This document shows positions 16,109-25,154 of a stretch of DNA of 39,834 bases, piece after piece. Origin of the DNA: Janibacter limosus NBRC 16128 (GTDB lineage: Bacteria > Actinomycetota > Actinomycetes > Actinomycetales > Dermatophilaceae); contig NZ_BCSS01000033.1 in NCBI RefSeq assembly GCF_001570985.1, forward strand, positions 1 to 39,834, given 5' to 3'. The notes below the pieces were generated by a model, which was not told the DNA's origin, ran no database searches, and worked only from the letters and a program-made list of their open reading frames with translations. Each line of letters starts with the position of its first letter. Within the stretch, counting starts at the first letter, position 1. The translations under genes and the position numbers were made by a program.

Positions 16109-17440
16109 GTGACTACCCATGCAGCTTCGATCACCGGGGGGACCGCCGCCGAGATCGCCGACAGCGTGCGCGGACTCGTCGAGCGCGGCCACCTCTCCCC
16201 CGGTGACGTCCTCCCACCGGTGCGGGCGCTGGCCGAGCAGCTCGGTGTCAACCGCAACACTGCGGTCGCCGCGTATGGCGTGCTGGCCCGCTCCGGTGTC
16301 GTCGTCTCGCAGGGGCGTGCCGGCACCCGGGTCGCTCGGCGCTCACGGGTCCCGCAGGAAGGGTTCGCCGCCGCGGGCTCGCTCCGGGACGTCGGCACGG
16401 GCAATCCTGACCCGCGCCTGATCCCGGACCTGGGACCGGCTCTCGCTGCCGCGGCGGGCCGGCACGTGCTCTACGGCGAGCCGACGATCGACCGCGACCT
16501 CCTGGTCTGGGCCCGCGAGTGGATGGCTCCCGATGTGCCGGCGGACGCGGCTGACCTCCACCTGACACTGACCAGTGGCGCGGTCGACGCGGTCGAACGA
16601 CTCCTGGCGCAGGCGCTGCTGCGCGACGACACGGTGGCCCTCGAGGATCCGTGCTTCCTCGCGAGCATCCACCTCGCCCAGCTCGGCGGTTACCGTGCCG
16701 TGCCGGTCCCCGTCGACCCCGAGGGGATGACCGTCGACGGGCTGCGCCACGCTCTCGACCAGGGAGTGCGAGCGGTGGTGTGCACCCCCCGGGCGCAGAA
16801 CCCCACGGGCGCGTCACTGAGTGCCCGCCGCGCCGAGGCGCTCCGCGAGGTGATGTCAGAGCACCCCTATGTCCTCGTCGTGCAGGACGACTACTTCTCC
16901 TACCTGTCCCGGCAGCCCTTCCACTCGATCGTCGGGCCCGAGCACCAACGTTGGGCGCTCGTGCGGTCGGTCTCGAAGTTTGCCGGTCCTGACATGTGCC
17001 TCGCCGTGACGGCCTGCGATGCCGACACGGCCTCTCGGCTCGAGATGCGCCTCAGCCCCGGCACGACGTGGGTGAGCCACCTGCTGCAACGGATCACGCA
17101 CTCCGTGATGACGGACCCGGCGGCACTGGCCCTCATCGAGCAGGCGAGTACGCACTACGCCGAGCGCAATGCTGCATTTGCCGAGCTGCTCACCGAGCGA
17201 GGCCTGCCCGCCACCGCCGGTGACGGGATGAGCCTGTGGGTGGGGCTGCCCGTGCCCGCCCGTGACGTCGCCGAGAGGCTCACGCGCCGGGGCTGGCTCC
17301 TGCGCACGGGTGACGACTTCCGGCTGGAGGAGACCGAGGGGCTCTCGCACCATCTGAGGCTCACGGTGCATGACCTCGGTGATGAGGACGCGACCACGCT
17401 GGTCGCAGACCTCGTCGACGCCGTCCACGAGCTCGGTTGA
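16109..17440 (+). CDS. MocR/GntR-family PLP-dependent regulator, PtsJ/PdxR-like
   Basis: A 443-residue fusion of a winged helix-turn-helix (about 12-75; GVNRNTAVAAYGVLA is the recognition region) to a type I aminotransferase fold. The PLP-binding residues are present: NPTG at 231-234, D260 in VVQDDY, and the Schiff-base lysine K290 in SVSKFAGP. MocR proteins of this type sense PLP and regulate vitamin B6 genes. The divergent pdxS gene 130 bases away makes pdxS the obvious target, and autoregulation is likely. The first in-frame start (16079) lies upstream of the -10, so GTG 16109 is preferred. Confidence 0.9.
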   Translation: MTTHAASITGGTAAEIADSVRGLVERGHLSPGDVLPPVRALAEQLGVNRNTAVAAYGVLARSGVVVSQGRAGTRVARRSRVPQEGFAAAGSLRDVGTGNPDPRLIPDLGPALAAAAGRHVLYGEPTIDRDLLVWAREWMAPDVPADAADLHLTLTSGAVDAVERLLAQALLRDDTVALEDPCFLASIHLAQLGGYRAVPVPVDPEGMTVDGLRHALDQGVRAVVCTPRAQNPTGASLSARRAEALREVMSEHPYVLVVQDDYFSYLSRQPFHSIVGPEHQRWALVRSVSKFAGPDMCLAVTACDADTASRLEMRLSPGTTWVSHLLQRITHSVMTDPAALALIEQASTHYAERNAAFAELLTERGLPATAGDGMSLWVGLPVPARDVAERLTRRGWLLRTGDDFRLEETEGLSHHLRLTVHDLGDEDATTLVADLVDAVHELG

Positions 17441-17491
17441 GCACGATCTCCTGCCCCCACGACAGGAGGTGCGGGAGACCCTCGGGTCCCG

Positions 17492-18016
17492 TCAGCCCTG
17501 CGAGGGAGGATCGAGCGGGGCATCGCCCGGAGGGGGCGGCGGCGCGGGACGATCCGACGGCGGTGGCGGGGGTGCCGGACGCTCGGACGCAAGGGGCGTG
17601 GAAGCCTGATCAGTCGATGCCCGACCACCATCCGACGAAGGGGGCGGTGGGGCTTGGTGTCCCGCTCCCGGCGGCGGGGGCGCCTGGTGCGAGGTCTGTG
17701 ACGAGTTGCCCACCACTGTGGAGCGGATGTCGCCGAGGGCGGCTCGCGGGTCCTTGCCCTTCTGGCGGGCCCACAGCAGGTAGGCCCCGAGGGCCAGAGC
17801 AGCCAGGGGCACCAAGCAGCAGCAGAGCCCGAGGATGCCGATACCGCCGCCCCGGCGCCGGCGACGCCGACGCATCGGCAGTGCGGCCAGAACTCGATCA
17901 CCACCGATCAGGGCCAGCTGGGCAACAGCGAGCTGCTCCAGCCCCACGCGGGGCAGTCCCGTGAGGGTGAGCAGCTCGTTGAGCGGAGCGACGAGTGTCA
18001 GGTCGTTCAGGGTCAT
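17492..18016 (-). CDS. Single-pass membrane protein with poly-Arg, CCC and Pro-rich tail
   Basis: I do not recognise this 174-residue protein. The N-terminal 48 residues are Leu/Ala-rich and moderately hydrophobic. Seven consecutive arginines (49-55) and a Gly run precede one membrane helix (about 57-83) that contains three adjacent cysteines (65-67). By the positive-inside rule the N-terminus is cytoplasmic. The remaining 90 residues are outside and low-complexity, with two repeat pairs: HQAPPPP twice and RPAPPPPP twice. Such tails can span the cell wall. The gene follows the PIM cluster on the same strand after 63 bases. The function is unknown. Confidence 0.7.
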   Translation of the reverse strand: MTLNDLTLVAPLNELLTLTGLPRVGLEQLAVAQLALIGGDRVLAALPMRRRRRRRGGGIGILGLCCCLVPLAALALGAYLLWARQKGKDPRAALGDIRSTVVGNSSQTSHQAPPPPGAGHQAPPPPSSDGGRASTDQASTPLASERPAPPPPPSDRPAPPPPPGDAPLDPPSQG

Positions 18017-18079
18017 GTCCAGATCATGCCCGTCCGTGCTCCTTCTGGCGAGACCCTGCCGCCGGCGAGAGCCGTGTGG

Positions 18080-18652
18080 TCAGGTCCCGGGCAGGGTGTC
18101 GTCGAACTCCACCGTCTGCGGCAGGTCTGCGTAGCCGGCCAGGCGGAAGATCGTGACCACCCGCTTGGAGCGCACCCGCTGGACCTCCTTGACCGCCTCG
18201 TTGTGGAAGCGGCGAGCCAGCTGGACGCGCAGCCCGGCCTCACGGAGGCGCTCGAGCGCTGCCGCTCCGGGTCCTCCCTGCGCCTCGATGTCGCGGGAGA
18301 CCTCCACGGGCAGTGCTGCGCGCAGGACCTCGGTCAGCGCACTCTCGACGGTCTCCCGTCCCGCGAAGTGCTGCCCCTCGAGGAGGTCGGCCTCGAAGGT
18401 GTGCTCGTTGACCCGCTCGAGGGACTCACTCGCTGCTGCCACCAGGAGGAACCCGCTGGCCGGGTCGATGGCGCCGGAGTTGGCCAGCTCCAGGCAGGCT
18501 TCGGCACGACGCACGACGTGGGCGTCCAGGGCCGACAGCGCCCCCTCGACCTTGGCGTGCAGACGGTCGAGCCGGGCTGCGCTGTAGGAGAGGTACCAGG
18601 CCAGGACGAGCAGGACGCAGACGGCGACGACGATCCAGCTGATGAGCGTCAT
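18080..18652 (-). CDS. LemA-like membrane protein
   Basis: A 190-residue protein with an N-terminal membrane helix (about 4-20) and a helical extracytoplasmic or membrane-surface domain. The early RLDRLHAKVEGALSALDAHV and the late RRFHNEAVKEVQRV, then FRLAGYADLPQTVEFDD, follow the LemA pattern (helix, RR.., YN..V.., F..P.., F). The match is by eye, so it is a likely rather than certain LemA. Its ATG overlaps the pimA stop in ATGA, making it the last gene of pgsA-patA-pimA. As I recall, a conserved membrane protein holds the same position in mycobacteria. Confidence 0.65.
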   Translation of the reverse strand: MTLISWIVVAVCVLLVLAWYLSYSAARLDRLHAKVEGALSALDAHVVRRAEACLELANSGAIDPASGFLLVAAASESLERVNEHTFEADLLEGQHFAGRETVESALTEVLRAALPVEVSRDIEAQGGPGAAALERLREAGLRVQLARRFHNEAVKEVQRVRSKRVVTIFRLAGYADLPQTVEFDDTLPGT

Positions 18653-19836
18653 GTGTGCTCTCCTCCTCGACGACGATCGGCACCCGGCCTCAGTCTGGTG
18701 ACCTCCCGCTGGCGCGACCCGGCGCCGGCGACAGTGTCGTAGACAGCGAGGATCTCCTTGGCGACCACGGCCCAGTCGAAGACCCGAGCGCGCTCGCGGC
18801 CGAGCTCCGACAGGGCACGCAATCGAGACGGGTCGCCCAGCAGCTCCACCGCACGGGCGGCGAGGTCCTGCGGGTTCTCGTTGGCGAAGAGGGCACCGGC
18901 CATGCCGGTGCGTCCCCCGTCGAGCACTCGCTGGAAGGCCGCCAGATCGCTCGCCAGGACCGGAGCGCCGGCTGCCATCGCCTCGACGAGCACGATGCCG
19001 AAGCTCTCGCCCCCGGTGTGCGGCGCGATGTAGAGGTCCGCCGACGCCAGCGCCGACGCCTTGTCCTCGTCGGAGAGCGCCCCGAGGAACTCGGTGGCGG
19101 CCAGGACCGGCTCGGACAACCTGGCACGTGCCGCCTCAGCACTGCCCGGACCGACGACGAGCAACCGCGCCCCCGTCACCGCGTCGAGGATGGCCGGCAT
19201 GGCCGCCGACAGCACCGGCAGTCCCTTGCGCGGCTCGTCGATGCGACCGAGGAAGACGATCGTGGGGCGCCCGGGTGCGCCGCTCCAGCGAGGATCCTTG
19301 CTCACCCGGGCAAAGGCTGCGGTGTCCACACCATTGGGGATGACGACCGCATCACCACCGATGTGGGTGGTGACGGTGCGCCGGGCATCCTCGGAGACGG
19401 CGATGCGTCCGTGGATCTTCTCCAGCGAGGGACGCAGCAGCGGGTACGCAGCCTGCATGACCCGCGAGCGGACATTGGAGGTGTGGAAGGTCGCGACGAC
19501 GGGGCGCGTCGCCGCCCACAGGGCGAGGACCGACAGGCTGGGCGCGAGCGGCTCGTGGATGTGCACGACATCGAAGTCGCCCTCGTCGAGCCAGCGGCTG
19601 ACCTTGGCCGCTGCGACCGGCCCGAAGAGGAGCCGAGCGGTGGACCCGTTGTACCGGATCGGAACGGCGCGGCCGGCGGGCACGACGTAGGACGGCAGGT
19701 CCGTGCCCTCGTCGGCAGGGGCCAGCACCGACGCCTCATGGCCGTGCTGGATGAGGTACTCGGCGAGGTCGCGGATGTGGAACTGCACGCCGCCGGGGAC
19801 GTCGAAGGAGTACGGACTGACCAGGCCGATCTTCAT
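18649..19836 (-). CDS. pimA: Phosphatidylinositol mannosyltransferase PimA
   Basis: A 395-residue GT4 glycosyltransferase that moves mannose from GDP-mannose onto phosphatidylinositol at the inner face of the membrane, the first step to PIMs, LM and LAM. The N-terminal loop GGVQFH (15-20), H118 in FHTS, PNGVD (167-171), the PRKGL segment (202-206) and the GT4 motif GESFGIVLVE (276-285) match mycobacterial PimA in spacing. The start MKIGLVSPYSFD is canonical; the ORF extends upstream through patA and is rejected there. ATGA overlaps occur at both ends. Confidence 0.93.
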   Translation of the reverse strand: MKIGLVSPYSFDVPGGVQFHIRDLAEYLIQHGHEASVLAPADEGTDLPSYVVPAGRAVPIRYNGSTARLLFGPVAAAKVSRWLDEGDFDVVHIHEPLAPSLSVLALWAATRPVVATFHTSNVRSRVMQAAYPLLRPSLEKIHGRIAVSEDARRTVTTHIGGDAVVIPNGVDTAAFARVSKDPRWSGAPGRPTIVFLGRIDEPRKGLPVLSAAMPAILDAVTGARLLVVGPGSAEAARARLSEPVLAATEFLGALSDEDKASALASADLYIAPHTGGESFGIVLVEAMAAGAPVLASDLAAFQRVLDGGRTGMAGALFANENPQDLAARAVELLGDPSRLRALSELGRERARVFDWAVVAKEILAVYDTVAGAGSRQREVTRLRPGADRRRGGEHT

Positions 19837-20768
19837 GCTGCCTCCGTCCTGGCTGCATCGCGTGCGGGATCCAGGTCGTCGACGAAGACCCGCTGCATCA
19901 TGTGCCAGTCCTCGGTGTGGGCGATGAGCGCTGTGCCGAAGGCATCCGCGCACGCCTGTGTCGTGCGTGCGACCGCATCCGGGCTGCCCTGCGGCGCAAC
20001 GTCCACGGCGTCGTGGATGGTGACGACCATGCCCCACGTCCGGCCGACCCGCTCGTGCCGCAAGGTGACGGGATACAGCGGCAGACCGCTCTCGACGGCC
20101 AACGCGGCCGGACCGGCGGCCATGCGGGCACGATGCCCGCACAGGTCCACCTCGACCCCACTGGCGGACAGGTCCCGGTCTGCCAGCAGTGGCATCACGA
20201 CCGGCTCACCCGTCGCGAGCTGGGCGCGCAGCCTGGCGAAGGTCCCGCGCTCGGCCGGATGGATCACCATGCCCAGTCCCTCGCGGTAGTCGAGGAAGGC
20301 CTGGAACATCTCCTCCGGCTCGAGCCGCTCGGCGACCGTCACGACGGTGCCCAGGTGGCGGGCGCACCAGACCCCCGCGAGGTCCCAGTTGCCGGTGTGG
20401 CCCAAGAAGGCCAGCACCGGCCGTCCTGCCAGCAGGTGAGCCTTCATCTCGGGCATCGCCCCCTCGAAGCGGACGACGGAGTCGACGTGGTCCCCGGAGA
20501 TGGCGGGCAGGCGGAAGGCCTCGACGTAGTAGCGAAGGGCGGCACGCACACCCTTCGCCGTCAGGTCCTCGAGCTCGTCGGGGGTCAGCTCGGGGCGGAC
20601 CCGGGCGTAGTTGGCCCGAAGTCGTTGGACCGAGGAGCCGTTGCCGGCGTGCGTCCGGTCCGCAGCAAGATCGAAGAGGCGGTAGGCCAGGCCAGCCGGC
20701 AGGAGCCGCAGGACGCGCCAGGCCAGCAGGAATCCCCAGACCGTGGCCTGCCGGCGCCACCGGGTCAC
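19833..20768 (-). CDS. patA: PIM1 acyltransferase PatA
   Basis: A 311-residue membrane-associated acyltransferase of the lysophospholipid acyltransferase superfamily. The HxxxxD motif is HTGNWD (H124, D129), and a later LADRDLSASGVEV segment contains E206, the likely counterpart of the catalytic glutamate of mycobacterial PatA. It acylates the mannose of PIM1/PIM2. The N-terminus has an amphipathic or hydrophobic segment (WGFLLAWRVLRLLPAG). Placement between pgsA and pimA supports the assignment strongly. The GTG start overlaps the pgsA stop in GTGA. Confidence 0.92.
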   Translation of the reverse strand: MTRWRRQATVWGFLLAWRVLRLLPAGLAYRLFDLAADRTHAGNGSSVQRLRANYARVRPELTPDELEDLTAKGVRAALRYYVEAFRLPAISGDHVDSVVRFEGAMPEMKAHLLAGRPVLAFLGHTGNWDLAGVWCARHLGTVVTVAERLEPEEMFQAFLDYREGLGMVIHPAERGTFARLRAQLATGEPVVMPLLADRDLSASGVEVDLCGHRARMAAGPAALAVESGLPLYPVTLRHERVGRTWGMVVTIHDAVDVAPQGSPDAVARTTQACADAFGTALIAHTEDWHMMQRVFVDDLDPARDAARTEAA

Positions 20769-21400
20769 GGCGTGGGGTTCGCCGCGTCAGCCTCTGCTGC
20801 GAGGCACTGCTGACGCACGAAGAGGACCCGCTGCATGACCGTGACGGCGCTGGCGACGACGAGGACGGCGAGCACGACCTTGAGCACGATCTCGGGCAGG
20901 CCCAGCCCGACCAGACCGGTCGTCACGAGGGCCACGACGAGGCGGTCCGCGCGCTCGGCGATGCCGACACTGGCGGTCATGCCCAGGCCCTCGGCACGGG
21001 CGCGGGCGTAGGACACGACGCTGCCGAGGATCAGGGCGCCCATTGCCAGCCACGCCATCACGCGGTCGTCACCACCCTGGAAGAACCAGATCGCCAGCCC
21101 GGAGAAGATGGCCGCGTCCCCAACCCGGTCGAGGGTCGAGTCGAGGAAGGCGCCCCACTTGCTCGTGCGACCCAGCAGCCGGGCCATGACGCCGTCGAGG
21201 GTGTCGGAGAAGACGAAGGCGGTGATGACGAGCACGCCGATCAGCAGCTCACCCTGCGGGAAGAAGACCCAGGCGCCGAGGCACACGCCGATCGTGCCGA
21301 GGATGGTCACCGCATCGGGGCTGAGGCCGAGTCGGATCAGGAGTTTGGCCAACGGGGTCAGGATCCGGGTGGCGGCGGCGCGCGCGTATCGATTGAGCAT
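20765..21400 (-). CDS. pgsA: Phosphatidylinositol phosphate synthase PgsA1
   Basis: A 211-residue CDP-alcohol phosphotransferase with about six membrane helices, expected to make phosphatidylinositol phosphate from CDP-diacylglycerol and inositol 1-phosphate. The family motif is complete: D66, D69, G70, A73, R74, G83, D87, D91 (SDTLDGVMAR, then GAFLDSTLD). The PIM genes downstream argue for the inositol substrate rather than glycerophosphate. A -10 TACCCT at 21410-21415 (minus strand) lies nine bases before the ATG, so the leader is about two bases. It heads pgsA-patA-pimA-LemA-like. Confidence 0.93.
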   Translation of the reverse strand: MLNRYARAAATRILTPLAKLLIRLGLSPDAVTILGTIGVCLGAWVFFPQGELLIGVLVITAFVFSDTLDGVMARLLGRTSKWGAFLDSTLDRVGDAAIFSGLAIWFFQGGDDRVMAWLAMGALILGSVVSYARARAEGLGMTASVGIAERADRLVVALVTTGLVGLGLPEIVLKVVLAVLVVASAVTVMQRVLFVRQQCLAAEADAANPTP

Positions 21401-21409
21401 GTCGCGTCA

Positions 21410-21415
21410 AGGGTA
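21410..21415 (-). promoter_or_regulatory. -10 element TACCCT of the pgsA operon
   Basis: Minus strand TACCCT followed by nine bases and the ATG at 21400; a nearly leaderless arrangement. Confidence 0.4.
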
Positions 21416-21461
21416 ACCGGGACGCGGCGCTCCTCCTGAACGGCTCGCGGTGATGTCCCGC

Positions 21462-22025
21462 TCAGTCTCCGTCGGTCGGCCAGGCAGCCACGAGGGCGGC
21501 CCGGGCGTCCTCCAGGAGGATCGGCAGCGCCTTGGTCTGGGCGATGATCGGCAGGAAGTTCATGTCGCCGCCCCATCGTGGGATGACGTGCTGGTGCAGG
21601 TGTGCGGCCACTCCCGCGCCGGCGACGGCTCCTTGGTTCATGCCGAGGTTGAAGCCGTGCGGGTTGGACGTCGCCTGCAGCACCCGGATCGCCGTCTTGG
21701 TCAGCGCGGTGAACTCTGCCGTCTCCTCGTCCGTGAGGTCGATGTAGAGCGAGACGTGCCGATAGGGGCAGACGAGCACGTGACCGGCGTTGTAGGGGAA
21801 GAGGTTCATGACGACGAAGCAGGTCTCACCGCGGTGGACGACCAGTCCCTCGGCGTCCTCCTTGCCGGGCGCCGAGCAAAAGGGGCACCCGTCTCCGGCG
21901 TCCTCGCTGGGGCGCTCCCCCGTCACGTAGGCCATGCGGTGCGGGGTCCACAACCGGTCGAAGCCGTCCGGGACACCGGCGAAGGATCGCTCGTCCTCGA
22001 GCGGAAGGTCGTGCGGCTCGGTCAT
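21462..22025 (-). CDS. HIT-family hydrolase/phosphorylase (Ap4A phosphorylase-like)
   Basis: A 187-residue histidine-triad nucleotide enzyme. The triad HLHQH is at 142-146, followed by VIPRW. CPFC (47-50) and further His/Cys residues suggest a structural zinc. In mycobacteria the HIT protein beside pgsA1 is a diadenosine tetraphosphate phosphorylase, and the same neighbours here support that role. The ORF can be extended upstream to 22343, but that part antisenses the next plus-strand gene; ATG 22025 (MTEPHDLPLEDE) is the natural start. A weak -10 CAGGAT lies seven bases before it. Confidence 0.9.
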   Translation of the reverse strand: MTEPHDLPLEDERSFAGVPDGFDRLWTPHRMAYVTGERPSEDAGDGCPFCSAPGKEDAEGLVVHRGETCFVVMNLFPYNAGHVLVCPYRHVSLYIDLTDEETAEFTALTKTAIRVLQATSNPHGFNLGMNQGAVAGAGVAAHLHQHVIPRWGGDMNFLPIIAQTKALPILLEDARAALVAAWPTDGD

Positions 22026-22045
22026 GGGAGCGATCCTGTCACGAC

Positions 22046-22079
22046 CATGACGAAGGGGGGTCCCTCCCCCTTCGTCATG
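22046..22079. repeat. Perfect 14-bp inverted repeat made of two CGAAGGGGG words
   Basis: CATGACGAAGGGGG (22046-22059) and CCCCCTTCGTCATG (22066-22079) pair perfectly around a 6-base loop. The site lies between divergent genes, where a terminator is not expected. Each arm contains one copy of a 9-mer that is enriched through the window. Confidence 0.85.
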
Positions 22080-22103
22080 CACGAGGTCTGCGCCGTGGGC
22101 AGG

Positions 22104-22493
22104 ATGGACCGCATACATCCAGGACTGCAGAACGTCGCCAACCGGGCCGCCCTCTACGCCAACCTCAAGCAGACCCTCTTCAGCGAGCTCCTCGAGGAGC
22201 AGCTGGGCGAGCACCGCTTCCAGGGAGACCTGGAGGCGGGCGCACTCCGCTTCGTCGGCGCAGAGCGCTCGCTCGACGCCACGGTCCACCTCATCGCCTC
22301 GGTCGCTCCGGGACCCCGCTCGATGCTGTGGGGCTGGGCGCACCCCCAGGGTGGCGGCGCGGTCGCCGCCAAGGTCAAGGCGCTCGGTGAGGGCTACGGC
22401 ATCACGGATCTCACGACCCCCGAGCTGCCCTTCGAGCCGGGTGACAACATCGGCGAGACCGTCGTCCAGCTGGCGTCCCCGAGCCCGAGCTGA
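22104..22493 (+). CDS. DUF6882-like small protein
   Basis: A 129-residue soluble protein of unknown function. The segment FQGDLEAGALRFVG followed by SMLWGWAHP is reminiscent of DUF6882 proteins, which share a D.. G.L.F strand pair and a W.W motif; this is recognition by eye. Start codons in frame are ATG 22077 (inside the hairpin), GTG 22095 (GAGG eight bases upstream) and ATG 22104; none is decisive. It is the only plus-strand gene between thrS and the HIT gene. Its TGA overlaps an ATG that opens a frame without a plausible protein. Confidence 0.6.
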   Translation: MDRIHPGLQNVANRAALYANLKQTLFSELLEEQLGEHRFQGDLEAGALRFVGAERSLDATVHLIASVAPGPRSMLWGWAHPQGGGAVAAKVKALGEGYGITDLTTPELPFEPGDNIGETVVQLASPSPS

Positions 22494-22593
22494 TGCAGGT
22501 CGTCTCGCGCATGGAGTTCATCCTGAGGCCGAGCACCGACGGGATTCGTCGTCACCGAGGACGGCTCCGACGTGCGCCTGATGGTCTCTCGCG

Positions 22594-23061
22594 TCAGACC
22601 GTCTGCCCGGGCACCCACTCGCGCAGGCGGTCGACGGGGTCCCCGAATCCGGTGGCGTCGAAGAGCGGGCGCCCGGCGTCGCTGGAGTTCAGCCGCAGCC
22701 ACCGGATCCGCTCGGCCTCGGCTGCCTCCTGCGCCGCGTGGACGAGGCGACGGCCGATGCCCAACCGTCGGCGATCGACGGAGACGAAGACCTGCTGGAC
22801 GTACCACCACTCCGCCCGTCCCGGCCGAGCGAGCGTGGGGAGCTTGCGCACCCGCAGTGCCAGCAGGCACCCGACGGGACGACCGTCGCTCTCCTGCGCC
22901 AACCACCCCCGATAGGCGGCGAAGTCCTCGAGGAAGGCATCGGCGTAGTCGACGATGAATCCGTCACGTGACGCTCGTCCCAGCTCACGGTCCTGCTGCA
23001 GTCGCAGGGCGCCGAGGGCAAAGGCGTCGTCTCGCTCCAGGGGGCGCAGGTTCACGTCCAT
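22594..23061 (-). CDS. GNAT-family N-acetyltransferase
   Basis: A 155-residue GNAT protein. The acetyl-CoA binding motif is seen in VQQVFVSVDRRRLGIGRRLV (the RRLGIG pyrophosphate loop) followed by AAQEAAEAERIRWLRLNSSD and a C-terminal GRPLFDATGF, typical of motif B. The substrate is unknown. It begins 25 bases after the thrS stop on the same strand and may be co-transcribed with thrS. The start MDVNLRPLERDDAF is a usual GNAT N-terminus. Confidence 0.88.
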   Translation of the reverse strand: MDVNLRPLERDDAFALGALRLQQDRELGRASRDGFIVDYADAFLEDFAAYRGWLAQESDGRPVGCLLALRVRKLPTLARPGRAEWWYVQQVFVSVDRRRLGIGRRLVHAAQEAAEAERIRWLRLNSSDAGRPLFDATGFGDPVDRLREWVPGQTV

Positions 23062-23086
23062 GACGGCAACCTAGCCGTGAATCGGC

Positions 23087-25135
23087 TCAGATGGTCGTGG
23101 CGGGGCGGACGTCGGGACCGGGGTTGGTCAGGCTGGGCGCCGCCATGACCTGGTCCTTGGCCTCGATCGACGCGAGCACTCGCTCGATCGCGGTCTCGAT
23201 CGGGATCCCGTTCTCCTGGGACCCGTCGCGGTAGCGGAAGGAGACCGCGTTGTTGCTGCGGTCCTCCTCACCGGCGATGAGGGTGAAGGGCACCTTGGAC
23301 TTGCTGGCATTGCGGATCTTCTTGGGGAAGCGGTCATCGCTCTCGTCGAGCTCGACGCGGATCCCCTTGGCCTTCATCTGGGACAGCACGTCCCAGAGGT
23401 AGTCGTTGTACTCCTCGGCGACCGGGACCCCGAGGACCTGGACGGGGCTGAGCCAGACGGGGAAGGCGCCCGCGTAGTGCTCCACGAGCACACCGACGAA
23501 GCGCTCGATTGAGCCGAACTTCGCCGAGTGGATCATCACCGGCTGCTGACGGGAGCCGTCGGCAGCCTGGTACTCGAGGGCGAAGCGCTCCGGGGAGGGC
23601 TGGTTGAAGTCGTACTGGATCGTGCTCATCTGCCAGGTGCGACCGATGGCGTCGCGCGCCTGCACGGACACCTTGGGGCCGTAGTAGGCGGCACCACCCG
23701 GGTCCGGGACGAGCTCGAGGCCGGTCTCCCGGCAGACGTCCTCGAGGACCTGCGTCGCCTCTGCCCAGTCCTCGTCGGAGCCGATGAACTTGTCGCTCTT
23801 GTCGCCGTCCTCGTCACGCGTGGACAGCTCGAGGTAGAAGTCGTCGAGACCGAAGTCGCGCAGCAGCGACAGGACGAAGTCCAGCAGGTGCCGGATCTCG
23901 TCCGGGGCCTGCTCCTTGGTGACATAGGAGTGGCTGTCGTCCTGGGCGAAGCCGCGCACACGGGTCAGACCGTGGATGACGCCCGACTTCTCGTGTCGGT
24001 AGACGTGGCCGAACTCGAAGAGGCGCAGAGGCAGCTCGCGGTAGGAGCGCTGCTTGGAGCGGTAGATGAGGTTGTGCATCGGGCAGTTCATCGCCTTGAG
24101 GCGGTAGGCCATGCCGTCGACATCGAGGGGAGGGAACATCCCTTCGCCGTAGTAGGGCAGGTGACCCGAGGTGTGGAAGAGCTGCTCCTTGGCGATGTGC
24201 GGGGTCCCGACGTACTCGAAGCCCTCCTCGATGTGCCGGGCGCGGACGTAGTCCTCCATCTCGCGCTTGATGACGCCGCCCTTGGGGTGGAAGACGGGCA
24301 GTCCCGAGCCGATCTCGTCGGGGAAGGAGTACAGGTCCAGCTCACGACCGAGCTTGCGGTGGTCGCGCTTCTCGGCCTCGGCGAGACGGTCGAGGTAGGA
24401 CTTGAGCTCGTCCTTGGTCGGCCAGGCCGTGCCATAGACGCGCTGCAGTTGCGTGTTCTTCTCGCTGCCCCGCCAGTAGGCCGCGGCGCTGCGCATGACC
24501 TTGTAGGCATTGCCGATGACCTTGGTGCTCGGCACGTGCGGGCCACGGCACAGGTCGCCCCAGGCGCGCGTACCGTCGCGACGCACGTTGTCGTAGATCG
24601 TCAGCTGGGCGCCGCCGACCTCGACGGAGGCTCCCTCGGCGGCATCCTCGGACGCGCCGCCCTTGAGACCGATGAGCTCGCACTTGTAGGGCTCGCCACT
24701 CAGCTCGACGAGGGCGTCCTCGTCGCTGATCTCACGACGCTCGAAGGTCTGGCCCTCATTGATGATCCGCTGCATCGCCTTGTCGAGGGCCTTGAGGTCC
24801 TCGGGGGTGAAGGGCTCCTCGACATCGAAGTCGTAGTAGAAGCCGTCGCGGATCGGCGGGCCGATGCCGAGCTTGGCCGAGGGGTTGATCTGCTGGACGG
24901 CCTGGGCGAGGACGTGAGCGGTCGAGTGACGCAGCACGTCGAGGCCATCCTGCTCGGCGGCCGTCACGGGCTCGACGACGTCGCCGGCGGCGATCTCGTG
25001 GGCGAGGTCGCGCAGCTCGCCGTTGACCCGGGCCACGAGTACGGCCCGGTCACCCTCGAAGAGGTCCGCGGCGGTAGTGCCCTGGTCCACCGATCGCTCG
25101 TCTCCGGCGACGTTGATGGTGATCTGGGCAGACAC
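23087..25135 (-). CDS. thrS: Threonyl-tRNA synthetase
   Basis: A 682-residue class II synthetase that charges tRNA-Thr. Visible are an N-terminal TGS domain, the N2 editing domain with HSTAH (H70, H74) and DLCRGPH, the catalytic core with MNCPMHN (zinc cysteine) and [15 protein letters not shown] (motif 2), motif 3 [14 protein letters not shown], and the C-terminal anticodon-binding domain. GTG 25135 ([11 protein letters not shown]) follows AGGAG at seven bases. The longer frame to 25177 would start inside the leader palindrome and is rejected. A -10 TAGAGT at 25184-25189 gives a leader of about 40 bases. Confidence 0.97.
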   Translation of the reverse strand: MSAQITINVAGDERSVDQGTTAADLFEGDRAVLVARVNGELRDLAHEIAAGDVVEPVTAAEQDGLDVLRHSTAHVLAQAVQQINPSAKLGIGPPIRDGFYYDFDVEEPFTPEDLKALDKAMQRIINEGQTFERREISDEDALVELSGEPYKCELIGLKGGASEDAAEGASVEVGGAQLTIYDNVRRDGTRAWGDLCRGPHVPSTKVIGNAYKVMRSAAAYWRGSEKNTQLQRVYGTAWPTKDELKSYLDRLAEAEKRDHRKLGRELDLYSFPDEIGSGLPVFHPKGGVIKREMEDYVRARHIEEGFEYVGTPHIAKEQLFHTSGHLPYYGEGMFPPLDVDGMAYRLKAMNCPMHNLIYRSKQRSYRELPLRLFEFGHVYRHEKSGVIHGLTRVRGFAQDDSHSYVTKEQAPDEIRHLLDFVLSLLRDFGLDDFYLELSTRDEDGDKSDKFIGSDEDWAEATQVLEDVCRETGLELVPDPGGAAYYGPKVSVQARDAIGRTWQMSTIQYDFNQPSPERFALEYQAADGSRQQPVMIHSAKFGSIERFVGVLVEHYAGAFPVWLSPVQVLGVPVAEEYNDYLWDVLSQMKAKGIRVELDESDDRFPKKIRNASKSKVPFTLIAGEEDRSNNAVSFRYRDGSQENGIPIETAIERVLASIEAKDQVMAAPSLTNPGPDVRPATTI

Positions 25136-25154
25136 GGGGAACTCCTGTGGGACG

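Noticed and set aside
22493-22915. Plus-strand frame starting in the TGATG after the DUF6882-like gene
   Set aside because: It becomes Arg-rich and antisenses the GNAT gene. A short shifted stretch (GFVVTEDGSDVRLMVSR) around 22542-22593 looks faintly protein-like, but no start, stop or homologue supports a gene or frameshift.
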